Source: Frigidibacter mobilis (GTDB lineage: Bacteria > Pseudomonadota > Alphaproteobacteria > Rhodobacterales > Rhodobacteraceae). From it: a stretch of 64,000 nucleotides of DNA. Below the pieces are notes generated by a model. That model had not been told where the DNA came from and did not search any database. It worked only from the letters and a program-made list of their open reading frames with translations. The translations under genes were made by a program, and so were the position numbers. Location of the stretch: the NCBI RefSeq assembly GCF_001620265.1, contig NZ_CP012661.1, positions 4,539,001-4,603,000 of the forward strand, written 5' to 3'. Positions 1 to 8,589 of the stretch are shown in pieces. Position 1 is the first letter of the stretch. Each line of letters starts with the position of its first letter.

Positions 1-847
1 CGGCGAGCCGGTGCAATGCGCGGCGGTTGCCGGGGGTGGAGCTGCCCGAGGCGGTGACGGTCTCGGCGGAGCTTGCCGATTTCGCGGGGGCGCAGACCGT
101 GCTGCTGGCGATGCCGATGCAGCAGATGGCGGCGGCGCTGGGCGCGCATTGCGCGGCGCTGAGCGGGCGGGCGCTGGTGGCCTGCTCCAAGGGCATCGAC
201 CTTGGCACGCTGGAGGGCCGACCGGGCTGATCGCGCGGATCTGCCCGGGGGCGGCGCCGGCAATCCTGACCGGGCCGAGCTTTGCCGCGGATATTGCGCG
301 GGGGCTGCCGACGGCGCTGACGCTGGCCTGCGCCGACGCGGCGCTGGGGGCGGGGCTGCAGGAGGAGCTGTCGGCGCCGACGCTGCGGATCTACCTGTCG
401 GGCGACCCGCTGGGGGCGGAGCTGGGCGGGGCGCTGAAGAATGTGATCGCCATTGCCGCGGGCGTGGTGATCGGGGCGGGGCTGGGCGAATCGGCGCGGG
501 CGGCGCTGGTGACGCGCGGCTTTGCCGAGATGAGCCGGCTGGCGCTGGAGCTTGGCGCGCGGGCGGAAACGCTGGCGGGGCTTTCCGGGTTGGGCGATCT
601 GGTGCTGACCTGCACCTCGGCGCAGTCGCGCAACTTCCGGTTCGGGCAGGCGCTGGGGCGCGGCGAGGGGTTCGACCCGGGCGTGACCGTGGAGGGCGTG
701 GCGACCGCGGCGGCGGTGGCGCGGCTGGCGGCGCAGCGCGGGGTGGACATGCCGCTGGCCGCGATGGTCACGGCGCTGTGCCAGCACAAGATTACCGTGG
801 CAGAGGCCGCCGAGGCCCTGCTGTCCCGTCCCCTGAAGAAGGAATGA
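1..847 (+). CDS. gpsA: NAD(P)H-dependent glycerol-3-phosphate dehydrogenase, 5'-truncated by window edge, one frameshift
   Basis: Reduces dihydroxyacetone phosphate to sn-glycerol-3-phosphate for phospholipid synthesis in the cytoplasm. The N-terminal Rossmann glycine motif lies before the window. Visible are [14 protein letters not shown], the MPMQQM strand and [12 protein letters not shown], then in another frame [22 protein letters not shown], the catalytic-region [10 protein letters not shown] and [13 protein letters not shown], and the C-terminal [14 protein letters not shown]. The frame breaks at about 218; adding one C gives LEGPTGLIA, the family sequence, so I read it as one gene with a base missing. 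The YciI gene follows after 4 bases. Confidence 0.93.
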   Translation, partial: GEPVQCAAVAGGGAARGGDGLGGACRFRGGADRAAGDADAADGGGAGRALRGAERAGAGGLLQGHRPWHAGGPTGLIARICPGAAPAILTGPSFAADIARGLPTALTLACADAALGAGLQEELSAPTLRIYLSGDPLGAELGGALKNVIAIAAGVVIGAGLGESARAALVTRGFAEMSRLALELGARAETLAGLSGLGDLVLTCTSAQSRNFRFGQALGRGEGFDPGVTVEGVATAAAVARLAAQRGVDMPLAAMVTALCQHKITVAEAAEALLSRPLKKE

Positions 848-851
848 CCTG

Positions 852-1118
852 ATGCTTTATGCCGTGATCTGCCGCGACAAGCCCGGCCATCTGCAAACCC
901 GGCTTGATACGCGCGAGCGCCATGTGGCTTACCTGAAATCCACGCCGGTGGTGCTGGCCGGGCCGTTCCTGGAGAATGGCGAGATGTGCGGATCGCTGGT
1001 GGTGGTGGAGCAGCCGGACCTTGCGGGCGCGCAGGCCTGGGCGGCAGGCGACCCCTATGCGGCGGCGGGGCTGTTCGAGAGCGTGAGCGTGACCGAGTGG
1101 AAACGGGTGATCGGCTGA
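852..1118 (+). CDS. YciI family protein
   Basis: An 88-residue single-domain protein of the YciI/DGPF-like family (ferredoxin-like fold), whose biochemical role is generally unknown. The start LYAVICRDKPGHLQTRLDTR, a conserved R-x-x-HVAYL segment and the GPFLENGEMCGSLVVVE strand pair fit the family and its usual length of 85-100 residues. It sits between gpsA and the EVE gene. Its TGA overlaps the next ATG by one base (TGATG), which implies translational coupling in one operon. Confidence 0.85.
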   Translation: MLYAVICRDKPGHLQTRLDTRERHVAYLKSTPVVLAGPFLENGEMCGSLVVVEQPDLAGAQAWAAGDPYAAAGLFESVSVTEWKRVIG

Positions 1119-1537
1119 TGGCATACTGGCTGTTCAAGTCGGAGCCCGATGTCTGGGGCTGGGATGCGCAGGTCGCCAAGGGTGACGTGGGCGAGGAATG
1201 GGGCGGGGTGCGCAACTACCAGGCCCGCAACCATATGCGCGCCATGAAGATCGGCGATCTGGGGTTCTTCTACCATTCGAACATCGGCAAGGAGATCGTC
1301 GGGATTGTCGAGGTCTGCGCCGAGAGCCACCCGGACAGCACCACCGAGGATGCGCGCTGGGACTGCGTGGATATCCGGGCGGTGCGGCCGCTGGCCCGGC
1401 CGGTGACGCTGGCCGAGGTGAAGGCAGATCCGCGGCTGAAGGACATGGCGCTTGTCACCTCGATGCGGCTGTCGGTGCAGCCGGTGACGCCCGAGGAATG
1501 GCGGATGATCTGCGAGTTGGGCGGGGTGGAACCCTAG
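1118..1537 (+). CDS. EVE domain-containing protein
   Basis: A 139-residue protein made of a single EVE domain, a PUA-like fold that in studied members binds modified bases or RNA. Seen: AYWLFKSEPDVWGWD at the N-terminus, the GVRNYQARNHMR segment that lines the nucleotide pocket, FYHSN, GIVEV and the distal SMRLSVQPVTPEEW. It overlaps the YciI stop by one base. Its TAG (1535-1537) overlaps the stop codon of the converging GT39 gene (1534-1536), leaving no room for a terminator between them. Confidence 0.9.
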   Translation: MAYWLFKSEPDVWGWDAQVAKGDVGEEWGGVRNYQARNHMRAMKIGDLGFFYHSNIGKEIVGIVEVCAESHPDSTTEDARWDCVDIRAVRPLARPVTLAEVKADPRLKDMALVTSMRLSVQPVTPEEWRMICELGGVEP

Positions 1538-2986
1538 CCCCAGCAGGCCGCGGGCACGCGCCACAGGGTGATGGTCTTGCCCTGCCAGTTGCCGCGGGCG
1601 GGGGTGATGGTCTGCAGCGGGGCGGCGGGGGTGCAGTCGGGCGCGTCGCCCAGGCTGACCAGCAGCACATCGCCGGGCTGGCCGGGTCCAGGGGAATTTC
1701 AGCGCGTAGTGATGCTGGGGCCGGCCGGGCTGCGGTTCGGCCCGGTAGCTGAGGCCGGCATCTCGGCCGGTGTAGAACAGGTCTGCAAGCACGTCGCGGT
1801 TGCGGGCGACGATGGTGTGCAGGCCCTCGGCCTCGGCTTCGGCGATGATCTGGCGCGAGAGCTCGGCTTGGCCGATGTAGCGGGACAGCAGCAGATGGTC
1901 GGGGTTGCCGAGGCTGAGCCGGTCGGCGAAGATGGCGGCGAACGGCAGGGCGAGGCAGAGCGCGCCGTTGAGGGCGAAGGAGATGGCCAGCCAGGTGCGG
2001 GCGCGGGCCAGCAGCCAGGGCACGACGGCGACAGTGCCGGCGAGGTAGGCGGAGGCGGCCCAGTTGGCATAGGCGCCCGACAGGAAGGCCTGCGCGGTGA
2101 CGACGGCGAGGGCGGGCAGGGTGAAGGCCAGCAGCAGCGGCACCGGGGCGCCGGTGCGGCGGCGCAGGGTGGAGAGGGTCAGCGCCACGAGGCCGCCGAA
2201 CAGCACCGGGCCGAAGACGGCGAGTTGCTCACCCAGGAAAACGCCTGCCTCGGCGGGGGACAGGCTGACACGGGCGGCGGGGTCGCGGACCCAGTCGGCA
2301 TTGTCGAGCGTGTGCTCCAGCGTGGAGAAGCCGTTGGCGACGTTCCACCAGATGTTCGGGGCGATGGTGGCGGCGAAGGCGAGCAGGGCCAGCAGCGCGA
2401 GGCCGGGCCTGACCCGCGCGGCAGGAGAAAGCAGCGGAGCGATCACGGCGCCGATCAGGAAGTAGATAGCGGCGTATTTGGCCAGCAAGGCGAGGCCGAG
2501 GCAGACCCCTGCGGCAATCGCCGTTGCCGGGCGGCCGCGTTCCGCGGTTTGCAGCCAGAGCAGCAGCGCGGCGGCGAGGAAGGGGAACATCACGCTGTCG
2601 GTCGAGATCAGCAGCGAGGCGACGCCGACCATCGGCAGCGTGGCATAGGCCAGCGCGGTGAACAAAGCGGCGCGGGGCGACCAGAGCCGCGCGGCGATGG
2701 CGCCGAGCAGCAGCGCGGTTGCCATATGCAGCAGCGGGCCGGGCAGGCGTACCCAGAACGGCGCGTCGGAGCCGGCAAGCTCCGTCACCGCGCGGATCAG
2801 CCAGGCGATCAGGGGCGGCTTGGAATAGTAGCCGAAGGCGAGGTCCTGGCCCCAGAGCCAGTATTGCGCCTCGTCGACGAACAGGTCCATCGGGGTGAGG
2901 GCAAGCGCCGCGATGCGCAGGGCGGTGATGGCGGTGAGGGCAACCAGCGCCGGACCGAGCCAGACGCCGCGCAAATCAGGCCGCAC
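1534..2986 (-). CDS. GT39/ArnT-like glycosyltransferase, two frameshifts near the 3' end
   Basis: An integral membrane protein of the GT-C class that would move a sugar from a polyprenyl-phosphate carrier to an envelope acceptor. The N-terminal DLFVDEAQYWLWGQDLAFGY with the acidic pair after the first membrane helix, the SKPPLIAWLI loop and about ten hydrophobic segments are typical of the ArnT/PMT group. The last 50 codons are out of frame. Adding one base at about 1691-1694 and one at about 1673 gives a continuous end reading ITLWRVPAACWG and then a stop. It overlaps the LABN gene by 11 bases and belongs to a three-gene cluster with a GT2. The acceptor is unknown. Confidence 0.85.
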
Positions 2987-3281
2987 GACGCTCTGCCCGG
3001 ATCAGCCAGAGGTTGCGCACGTAGATGAGCAGACCCATCGACTGGCCGAGGATGAAGACCGGGTCCTTGCGGTAGATGGCATAGGCCAGGAGGATCAGCC
3101 CGCCGCCGATGGAGAACCACCAGAACATGACCGGCACCACCGAGCGGCGGGCGCGTTCGGAGGCGAGCCATTGCACCAGGAAGCGGCCGGTGAACAGCAG
3201 TTGCCCGACAAGGCCGATGACGACCCACCAGAACTCGGTCCAGCTCTGGACATGCAGGAAGGCGAAGACGGCATCGGTCAT
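2976..3281 (-). CDS. Lipid A biosynthesis N-terminal (LABN) domain small membrane protein
   Basis: A 101-residue protein with three hydrophobic segments and the LAB_N signature: WTEFWWVVIGLVGQLLFTGRF, QWLASERARRSVVP, FWWFSIGGGLILLAYAIYRKD and a final GQSMGLLIYVRNLWLI. LAB_N domains are found fused to LpxB in some bacteria or free-standing beside glycosyltransferases. I believe the family is grouped with SWEET/PQ-loop-like small transporters, so a role in flipping a lipid-linked sugar is possible but is inference. It overlaps both neighbours (GT2 and GT39) by a few bases, so the three are co-translated. Confidence 0.85.
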   Translation of the reverse strand: MTDAVFAFLHVQSWTEFWWVVIGLVGQLLFTGRFLVQWLASERARRSVVPVMFWWFSIGGGLILLAYAIYRKDPVFILGQSMGLLIYVRNLWLIRAERRAA

Positions 3282-4018
3282 GCGCTGGCTCCGGGCAGGG
3301 TGACTTCGGCGGGGCGCGCGGTCTTGCGGCGGCGGATCAGCCAGGCGACGCCGATCAGGTCATAGACCCCGACCAGCGCGCGCTGCAGGTTGGAATAGTT
3401 CGACCGGCCGGCCTGGCGGTTGCGGTGGCTGACATCGACATGGGCGATGTCCCAGCCGTCGCGGCGGAACAGGGCGGGCAGGTAGCGGTGCATGTGGTTG
3501 AAATAGGGCAGCGCCAGGAACGCCTCGCGCCGGAAGGCCTTGAGCCCGCAGCCGGTGTCGCGGGTGCCGTCCTTGAGCATCGCGGCGCGCAGGCGGTTGG
3601 CGGCGCGCGAGGCGAGTTTCTTCGACCAGGTGTCCTGCCGCGCCACCCGCTGCCCGGCGACAAGGCCAAGCCGCCCGGTGCCGTCGGCCAGCAGCGGCGC
3701 CATCAGGCCCGGCAGCTCGGAGGGCGGGTTCTGCCCGTCGCCATCGAGCGTGCAGCAGATCGCGCCGCGCGCCGCCAGCACGCCCGAATGCACCGCGGCG
3801 GATTGCCCGCCCGACACCGGATGGCGCAGCAGGCGCAGGTTCGGCAGGGTCGCGGCAAGGCGGGCCACAGCCTCGCCGGTGCCGTCGGTGGACCCGTCAT
3901 CGACCACGATGATTTCAAAGGCAGGACCGGCCGCGCAGGCGGCGGCGATGTCCGTCACCAGGGCGGTGACGTTCTCGGCCTCGTTCTTCATCGGGATCAC
4001 GATGGATATTTCTGTCAT
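3278..4018 (-). CDS. Family 2 glycosyltransferase (dolichyl/undecaprenyl-phosphate sugar synthase type)
   Basis: A cytoplasmic-face enzyme that would attach a nucleotide-activated sugar to polyprenyl phosphate. Seen: EISIVIPMKNEAENV, IIVVDDGSTDGT (first Asp motif), CTLDGDGQNPP (DxD-type metal site), DTGCGLKAFRREAF and the HRNRQAGRSNYS loop. These match DPM1/ArnC-like GT2 enzymes. I chose the ATG at 4016-4018 because the family motif starts three residues later; an upstream ATG at 4087 would add 23 unlikely residues. With LABN and GT39 it forms a charge-flip-transfer set. Confidence 0.88.
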   Translation of the reverse strand: MTEISIVIPMKNEAENVTALVTDIAAACAAGPAFEIIVVDDGSTDGTGEAVARLAATLPNLRLLRHPVSGGQSAAVHSGVLAARGAICCTLDGDGQNPPSELPGLMAPLLADGTGRLGLVAGQRVARQDTWSKKLASRAANRLRAAMLKDGTRDTGCGLKAFRREAFLALPYFNHMHRYLPALFRRDGWDIAHVDVSHRNRQAGRSNYSNLQRALVGVYDLIGVAWLIRRRKTARPAEVTLPGASA

Positions 4019-4099
4019 CGTGCCCGTCCGGATCTGGCCAGTTGTCATTGCCGCGCCGTTAAACACCAGCAGGCGCGGCTTGTCCATCGGAGCGGGCGA

Positions 4100-5167
4100 T
4101 CACGGCTTGCGGATCGTGTCGCCGGGTTGCAGGCGCGGGGTCAGTTCCACCCGCTCGCCGCCGACGAGGCCGCTGCCGCTTTGCCCCGCCACGATCTGCG
4201 CCGCGCGCTGGCCGATCTCGCGCCGGCAGGCATCCATCGTGGCCAGCTTGCGCGGCAGACCGTCCAGCAGGTCAACGCCGTTGAAGCCGGCAAGGCCCAG
4301 CTTGCCCGGCACGTCGATGCCCTTTTCCAGGCACCACAGCAGGCCGCCCGCGCCGATCATGTCATTGGAGTAATAGAGGAAATCGAGATGCGGGCTGCGG
4401 GCCAGCATTGCTGCCGTCATCTCGCGGCCCTTGGCGAGCGCCGAGCCGCCGGAATAGAACTCGCGGTCCTCGAGGTTCAGCCCGGCCTCGGCCAGCTCTG
4501 CCTCGAAGCCCTGCATCCGTTTGCGGGCCCGGTAATCCTCGGGCATCTTGGTGCCCAGAAAGCCGATGCGGCGATAGCCCGCCGCGATGATTGCCCGCGC
4601 CATCTCGCGCCCGGCCCGCACATGCGAGATGCCGACGACCGAATCGATGGGGTCGCCATCGACATCCATGATCTCGACAATCGGGATGCCGGCATTGCGC
4701 AGCATGGCGCGCGAGGCGTCGGAATGTTCCAGCCCGGCGACGATCACCCCCGAGGGGCGCCAGGACAGCATTTCATACAGCACCGCTTCCTCGCGCTCGG
4801 GCGAGTAGTTGGTGACGCCGAAGACGGGCTGCAGGCCGGTATCTTCCAGGGTTTCGGAAATGCCGCCGAGCACTTCGGGGAAGACGAGGTTCCCCAGCGA
4901 GGGCACCACCACCGCCACCAGGTTGACCCGCTGGCTGGCGAGCGCGCCGGCGATCTTGTTGGGCACGTAGCCCAGCATCTTGGCGGCGACCAGAACCTTG
5001 TCGCGCGTTGCATTCGACACGTCGCCGCGGTTGCGCAGCACCCGGCTGACCGTCATCTCCGACACGCCCGAGGCCTCGGACACATCGCGCAGGGTCAGCG
5101 GCCGCAGGGCCGGATTGCGCAAGGAGGGCCGGTTCGGGTCGGAAACGGGCGGTCGGCTCACGGGCAC
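4100..5167 (-). CDS. LacI family transcriptional regulator (GntR/IdnR-like)
   Basis: A 355-residue DNA-binding repressor. After a proline-rich lead, residues about 24-47 form the LacI helix-turn-helix (LTLRDVSEASGVSEMTVSRV), followed by the hinge segment YVPNKIAGALAS and a periplasmic-binding-like effector domain (GVIVAGLEH, MDVDGDPIDSVVGIS, FLYYSNDMIGAGGL). The sequence resembles gluconate-type regulators, but no gluconate genes are beside it, so its targets lie elsewhere. A GntR-like palindrome sits about 77 bases upstream of the start, suggesting autoregulation. Confidence 0.9.
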   Translation of the reverse strand: MPVSRPPVSDPNRPSLRNPALRPLTLRDVSEASGVSEMTVSRVLRNRGDVSNATRDKVLVAAKMLGYVPNKIAGALASQRVNLVAVVVPSLGNLVFPEVLGGISETLEDTGLQPVFGVTNYSPEREEAVLYEMLSWRPSGVIVAGLEHSDASRAMLRNAGIPIVEIMDVDGDPIDSVVGISHVRAGREMARAIIAAGYRRIGFLGTKMPEDYRARKRMQGFEAELAEAGLNLEDREFYSGGSALAKGREMTAAMLARSPHLDFLYYSNDMIGAGGLLWCLEKGIDVPGKLGLAGFNGVDLLDGLPRKLATMDACRREIGQRAAQIVAGQSGSGLVGGERVELTPRLQPGDTIRKP

Positions 5168-5243
5168 ATCCTTGTTGCAGCTTGGTCACTGTCCCTGCTT
5201 AGCGCCAAAGGAAATCCTTGTGCAAGCGAGGCGGTGATGGCTA

Positions 5244-5257
5244 TGTGACCGCTAACA
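5244..5257. promoter_or_regulatory. Candidate GntR/LacI-type operator
   Basis: TGTGACCGCTAACA is an imperfect dyad: TGTGA, four central bases, TAACA. The E. coli GntR consensus is TGTTA-N4-TAACA, so one position of the left arm differs. It lies upstream of the LacI-family gene that starts at 5167, where an autoregulatory operator is expected. The assignment rests on motif similarity only. Confidence 0.45.
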
Positions 5258-5560
5258 GCCCCGGCTGACAAGATCCCGCGCGCCTTCCATCCATAGGCGC
5301 GATGGACCTGAAGGGGGAGCGGTGGGCCAAAAATCTGCTCCCCCGCCTTTCTGCCGCACCGCGCCCAGGCTGTTCCGCCCGGGCTTCATGGCTGGCACGC
5401 CGCGTGCGCCGGGAAGGATTGCTGCTGTGGCGCGGCTGCCCGGGGGAAGGATTGCTGCCGTGCGGACCGGACTTCGGGCACGGCTTTTGCCAGCAATGCC
5501 GGCGCAGACCCCGCCGTGCGGCTTGCAACGCGCCCCGTTTCCCGGCAGGAAGAGGCCCGT
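5258..5560. other. Intergenic stretch between regulator and tRNA gene, no gene seen
   Basis: No reading frame here looks like a protein. It holds an inverted repeat GGGGGAGC (5313-5320) / GCTCCCCC (5337-5344) and two direct copies of GGAAGGATTGCTGC (5412-5425 and 5445-5458). The tRNA promoter must be in the last part, but I see no clear -35/-10 pair. Confidence 0.5.
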
Positions 5561-5636
5561 GGCCCCGTAGCTCAGGGGATAGAGCGGCCGCCTCCTAAGC
5601 GGCAGGTCGATGGTTCGAATCCATCCGGGGTCACCA
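5561..5636 (+). tRNA. tRNA-Arg (anticodon CCT)
   Basis: A full cloverleaf can be drawn: acceptor GGCCCCG with CGGGGTC, D-arm starting TAGCTCAGGGGATAGAGC, anticodon stem GCCGC/GCGGC around the loop CTCCTAA (anticodon CCT, decoding AGG), T-arm GATGG-TTCGAAT-CCATC, discriminator A at 5633 and an encoded CCA at 5634-5636. AGG is a rare codon in this GC-rich genome. The sequence changes to lower GC directly after the gene, which makes it a likely former integration site. Confidence 0.97.
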
Positions 5637-6032
5637 GCAGGTGGATTTGATAGTGGTAGGTGCCCGGCGCACGTACTTCGAGGCTGCAAAACGCGTTGAC
5701 ATCAGCACCGAGTCTGATTCACATGCAAATCAGTGGCGCCCGTCGTCATCTTAGCTATTCACCATTCCGGCTCTGGTAAGCCTTAGGAAGGGTAAGAACG
5801 GCAGTGGGAGCAAACTTGCTCCCACTTTCCGAACCTGTAACGCCAGTACATTGTTACGTGTACAGGCTTAGGCCAAGAACAAGTAGCCATCGGCTACCTC
5901 CTTATCCGGTTCACCAGGAAAATGCTGGCTCTCGGAAAGCACCGCATGCGCTTCCCATACGGAAGCTTGTGCAGTGATCAAGAAGGCGACGACGGGCGTC
6001 TCCGTAGTGAATCCACATCTAGTGGGTGCATG
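5637..6032. other. Low-GC non-coding start of the tRNA-adjacent island
   Basis: About 400 bases with visibly lower GC than the flanks and no convincing gene. It contains a perfect 10-bp hairpin, GTGGGAGCAA (5804-5813) and TTGCTCCCAC (5816-5825), followed by TTTCC. This could end minus- or plus-strand transcripts or be a remnant of a lost integrase region. I found no second copy of the tRNA 3' end up to 7130. Confidence 0.45.
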
Positions 6033-6584
6033 TCAATCTGCTACTGAACGTTCGCCGTTGTGGCCGGCCCTCCGGGCTGACGGACGCACCTTGGCGCGAG
6101 CCTCCTTACTTCCACGGCTTGTAATCAACACCCAAGCAGCGAACGCAACTATGTCGGGCTTTTCTGCTTCCTGAAGAGCGGCGATGGCACTCTCAGCCAA
6201 GCTCACATATTGCAAGGTACCGGCGGCGTCAAAGCGCTCGACCGGGTCGTAGTCGGCGCTCTGACGGGCGAGCATAAGTTGTTGGAACGCATCCGCAACA
6301 TGTTGAATTGGCTGCGGGAAATCTACCTCAGATGCTTTCTTGCAAGCCTCCTTGCAGGCGCCGTGGTCTACTCCGCGATAGACTTCAACCCATGCTTTGC
6401 GCGGCCTGCCTTCATCTTCACCGACGATAGCATTTGCGAACGCTCGAGCGAGGGCATGAAAGAGCGCGTAGTAGCTGCTGCTTATCGCCCGGCGCAGTGA
6501 GGCCTGATCGCAAATCGAAGGGTCCTCTGGAAGAAGCGTTCTCGCCGTTGCGAGAAAACCTTCTGCCAACCCCGTGTCAGGCAT
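6033..6584 (-). CDS. HEPN-like domain protein
   Basis: A 183-residue helical protein. Residues about 28-46 read SLRRAISSSYYALFHALAR, the helix typical of HEPN-like proteins, followed by VYRGVDHG (Arg and His close together, as in the HEPN RNase site) and later ARQSADYDPVERF, the R-x-x-ADYDP signature of this group. Many HEPN proteins are RNase toxins or RNA-linked defence proteins; activity of this subfamily is unproven. It overlaps its upstream partner by 8 bases, giving a two-gene operon that could be toxin-antitoxin-like. The C-terminal tail is Arg/Ala rich and may be non-conserved. Confidence 0.7.
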   Translation of the reverse strand: MPDTGLAEGFLATARTLLPEDPSICDQASLRRAISSSYYALFHALARAFANAIVGEDEGRPRKAWVEVYRGVDHGACKEACKKASEVDFPQPIQHVADAFQQLMLARQSADYDPVERFDAAGTLQYVSLAESAIAALQEAEKPDIVAFAAWVLITSRGSKEARAKVRPSARRAGHNGERSVAD

Positions 6585-6954
6585 GCGCGTCCGCTGCGAC
6601 AGGTCGAATCACCGGGAAAACGCCAGCGTATTCTGAGCCTAAGGCCTTCCGAAGGAGCGCGGTGAGCCCAAACAGATAGTTGCCCTCCTCGCGTGCGCGC
6701 CGCGCTCTGGACATCACGACGGTGATGGTGAAGTGCATCTCTCCGTCAACGTCCGTTGAGGCGTCGATGATGGCCTGCTCTGCCACCTCACCAAAGCGAT
6801 CTTCAATCACACGCTGGATCTCGGTTAGAATCAAGTCACTTACCGGCGAACTGCCCGGCGTCATCTTGCATTCGACCATGATACTTCCTTCCCGCCACAG
6901 GCCAAGCGTAGCCAAGGCTATCCTCCCAAACAGCCTAACGATCCGCTCTTGCAT
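6577..6954 (-). CDS. Hypothetical protein, partner of the HEPN-like gene
   Basis: I do not recognise the family. The likely core is SDLILTEIQRVIEDRFGEVA, a helix, followed by strands DGEMHFTITVVMS, a size suggesting a small alpha/beta fold. The ATG at 6952-6954 is preceded by AGGGGA, while an internal ATG at 6877-6879 is preceded by AAGGAAG, so the start is uncertain (125 or 100 residues). Its end overlaps the HEPN-like gene, implying co-expression. As the upstream gene it could be the antitoxin of a pair, which is inference. Confidence 0.6.
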   Translation of the reverse strand: MQERIVRLFGRIALATLGLWREGSIMVECKMTPGSSPVSDLILTEIQRVIEDRFGEVAEQAIIDASTDVDGEMHFTITVVMSRARRAREEGNYLFGLTALLRKALGSEYAGVFPVIRPVAADAHA

Positions 6955-7131
6955 CGGTTCCCCTACAAGGAAACACCGCAACAATGAATAGGTCACGCAA
7001 AATATTCACTACAGTAAGATGTCCACCCCTTCTGCACACAATCAAGGCATCTACACTAGCTAAGTTAGGCAACCGTGAACGAAATTTCGGTTTGTGCGTG
7101 CGAATACCTGCCACGCAAAGTTCCGCAACCC

Positions 7132-8415
7132 TCACACCGGATGCACATCCCTCCCCATCCCCGGCGCGGCCTCGTCGCCGGAGCCCGGGACGCCGTCCTC
7201 GCCGCGGATCTCGTCGCCTTCGGGGCCGAGGGGGGCCGGGCGCTCGCCGCCGAGGAAGTTGCCGAGCCGCTCCAGCCCCGGGATGTGGTCGCACAGCACG
7301 CGGAACACCACCAGCATCGGCACGGCGACGATCATCCCCGCCACCGACCACAGCCAGGCCCAGAGCGCGACGGTGATGAACACCACCACCGTGTTCATCT
7401 CCAGCCGCCGGGACACGCTGTAGGGGGTGACAAGCTGGCCCTCGATTGAGGAGAGGCCGGCATAGGTGGCGCCGACAAGGATCGGCGCGAGAAAGCCGTC
7501 CATCGTGACCAGCGCGATGGCGGTGGCAAGCGCGGTGCCGAGGATCAGCCCGATATAGGGGATGAAGTTCAGAAGGAACGCCCCCACCCCGAACATCGCC
7601 GGGGCGGGCATGCCCCACCACCACATCGCCAGGCCGATGGAGGTGCCAAGCCCGGCATTGATGATGGTGATGGTGCCAAGATAGCTGCCGAGGCTTTCCT
7701 CGATCTGGCGCAGCGCGGCATAGGCGCGGCGCTTTTGCGCCATCGTGGCGAAGCTCTGCACGATCTTGAGGTAGAGCAGGTCGCCCGAGGCCAGCATGAA
7801 GAACAGCAGCAGCAGCACGAAGCCGATCTGCCCCAGCAGCGCCGGGGTGGAGCTGGCGATGGACATGATGAGGTTGGTGCCGTCGACCGGCATCAGGTCC
7901 TCCTGGGGGGCGGGCGGGGCCTCGGCCTTCGTGGCGGGGTCCTCGAGGCCGAGGGAACTGGCGACAGAGCGCTGGCGGCCCTCCTCGTCGCCGTCCTCGC
8001 CGTCGAGCCGGTTCAGGAAGCCGCGCATGTCGGACAGCTTGTCGCGCAGGCCGCCGAACTTCTGCTCCAGCCGGTCGGCGATCTGCGGGGCGCCGCGCAC
8101 CAGGTCGCTGGCCGGGCCCGACAGCACCAGGCCGATGGCGAAGATCACCCCGATCAGCCCGAAGGTCACGCCGATGGCCGTGAGCGCCGATGGCACGCCG
8201 AGCCGGTCCATCCGGCGGCGCAGCGGCGCGAAGACGAAGTAGAGCAGGATGGCCATCGTCAGCGGCATCAGGAACACCCGCGCCAGCATCAGCGAGGCGA
8301 AGAGCAGGATCACGAAGATGCCGATCACCGCCCAGCCGGGGGCCCAGTTCGGCGGGGCAGATACCGGGCCGGGCGGCGGCAGATCTGGATCGTAAGAGCC
8401 TGGCGCCTGCGACAT
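7132..8415 (-). CDS. AI-2E family transporter (PerM/YdiK type)
   Basis: A 427-residue inner-membrane protein with about eight hydrophobic segments. Typical features: PLTMAILLYFVFAPLRRRMD near the N-terminus, a central soluble insert (about residues 105-175), FMLASGDLLYLKIVQ, and the family core NFIPYIGLILGTALA with SIEGQLVTPYSVSRRLEMN. The family was named for autoinducer-2 export in one member, but most members are uncharacterised, so the substrate is unknown. The C-terminal tail is Gly/Glu rich and cytoplasmic. The IS110-type element lies 115 bases upstream and may have displaced its promoter. Confidence 0.88.
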   Translation of the reverse strand: MSQAPGSYDPDLPPPGPVSAPPNWAPGWAVIGIFVILLFASLMLARVFLMPLTMAILLYFVFAPLRRRMDRLGVPSALTAIGVTFGLIGVIFAIGLVLSGPASDLVRGAPQIADRLEQKFGGLRDKLSDMRGFLNRLDGEDGDEEGRQRSVASSLGLEDPATKAEAPPAPQEDLMPVDGTNLIMSIASSTPALLGQIGFVLLLLFFMLASGDLLYLKIVQSFATMAQKRRAYAALRQIEESLGSYLGTITIINAGLGTSIGLAMWWWGMPAPAMFGVGAFLLNFIPYIGLILGTALATAIALVTMDGFLAPILVGATYAGLSSIEGQLVTPYSVSRRLEMNTVVVFITVALWAWLWSVAGMIVAVPMLVVFRVLCDHIPGLERLGNFLGGERPAPLGPEGDEIRGEDGVPGSGDEAAPGMGRDVHPV

Positions 8416-8534
8416 CGGTCACTCCCATTGCAGCGAAGGGCTGCGCATCGCCAACCGGCTGCCCGGCGATTGGTTGCATGGACGCGGCAGGCGCAAGCGG
8501 ATATTTTCGCAAGGCGCCCGCAAGCGCGAGTCAT

Positions 8535-8547
8535 ATGTGGACACCCC
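8535..8547 (+). repeat. IS110-type element, left subterminal inverted repeat
   Basis: ATGTGGACACCCC, an exact inverted match of 9873-9885. It lies on the downstream side of the transposase gene. Confidence 0.85.
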
Positions 8548-8589
8548 TTCGTCAAGTCTTTCCTCAAAGCGCGTCGAATCCGGTTGGGT

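Noticed and set aside
1055..1533. Minus-strand continuation of the GT39 frame into the YciI/EVE region
   Set aside because: It is the out-of-frame run-on after the two missing bases; it overlaps two good plus-strand genes and reads as Arg/His/Pro-rich shadow.
1568..3028. Long plus-strand reading frame opposite GT39
   Set aside because: Gly/Gln/Glu-rich low-complexity translation typical of the antisense of a GC-rich gene; no motif.
5561..7131. att duplication of the tRNA-Arg 3' end
   Set aside because: Looked for the T-arm and acceptor sequence again downstream and found no copy, so integration at the tRNA cannot be shown.
6935..8512. Minus-strand 525-codon frame overlapping the PerM gene
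   Set aside because: Shadow frame; the PerM frame at 7132-8415 has membrane helices and family motifs.
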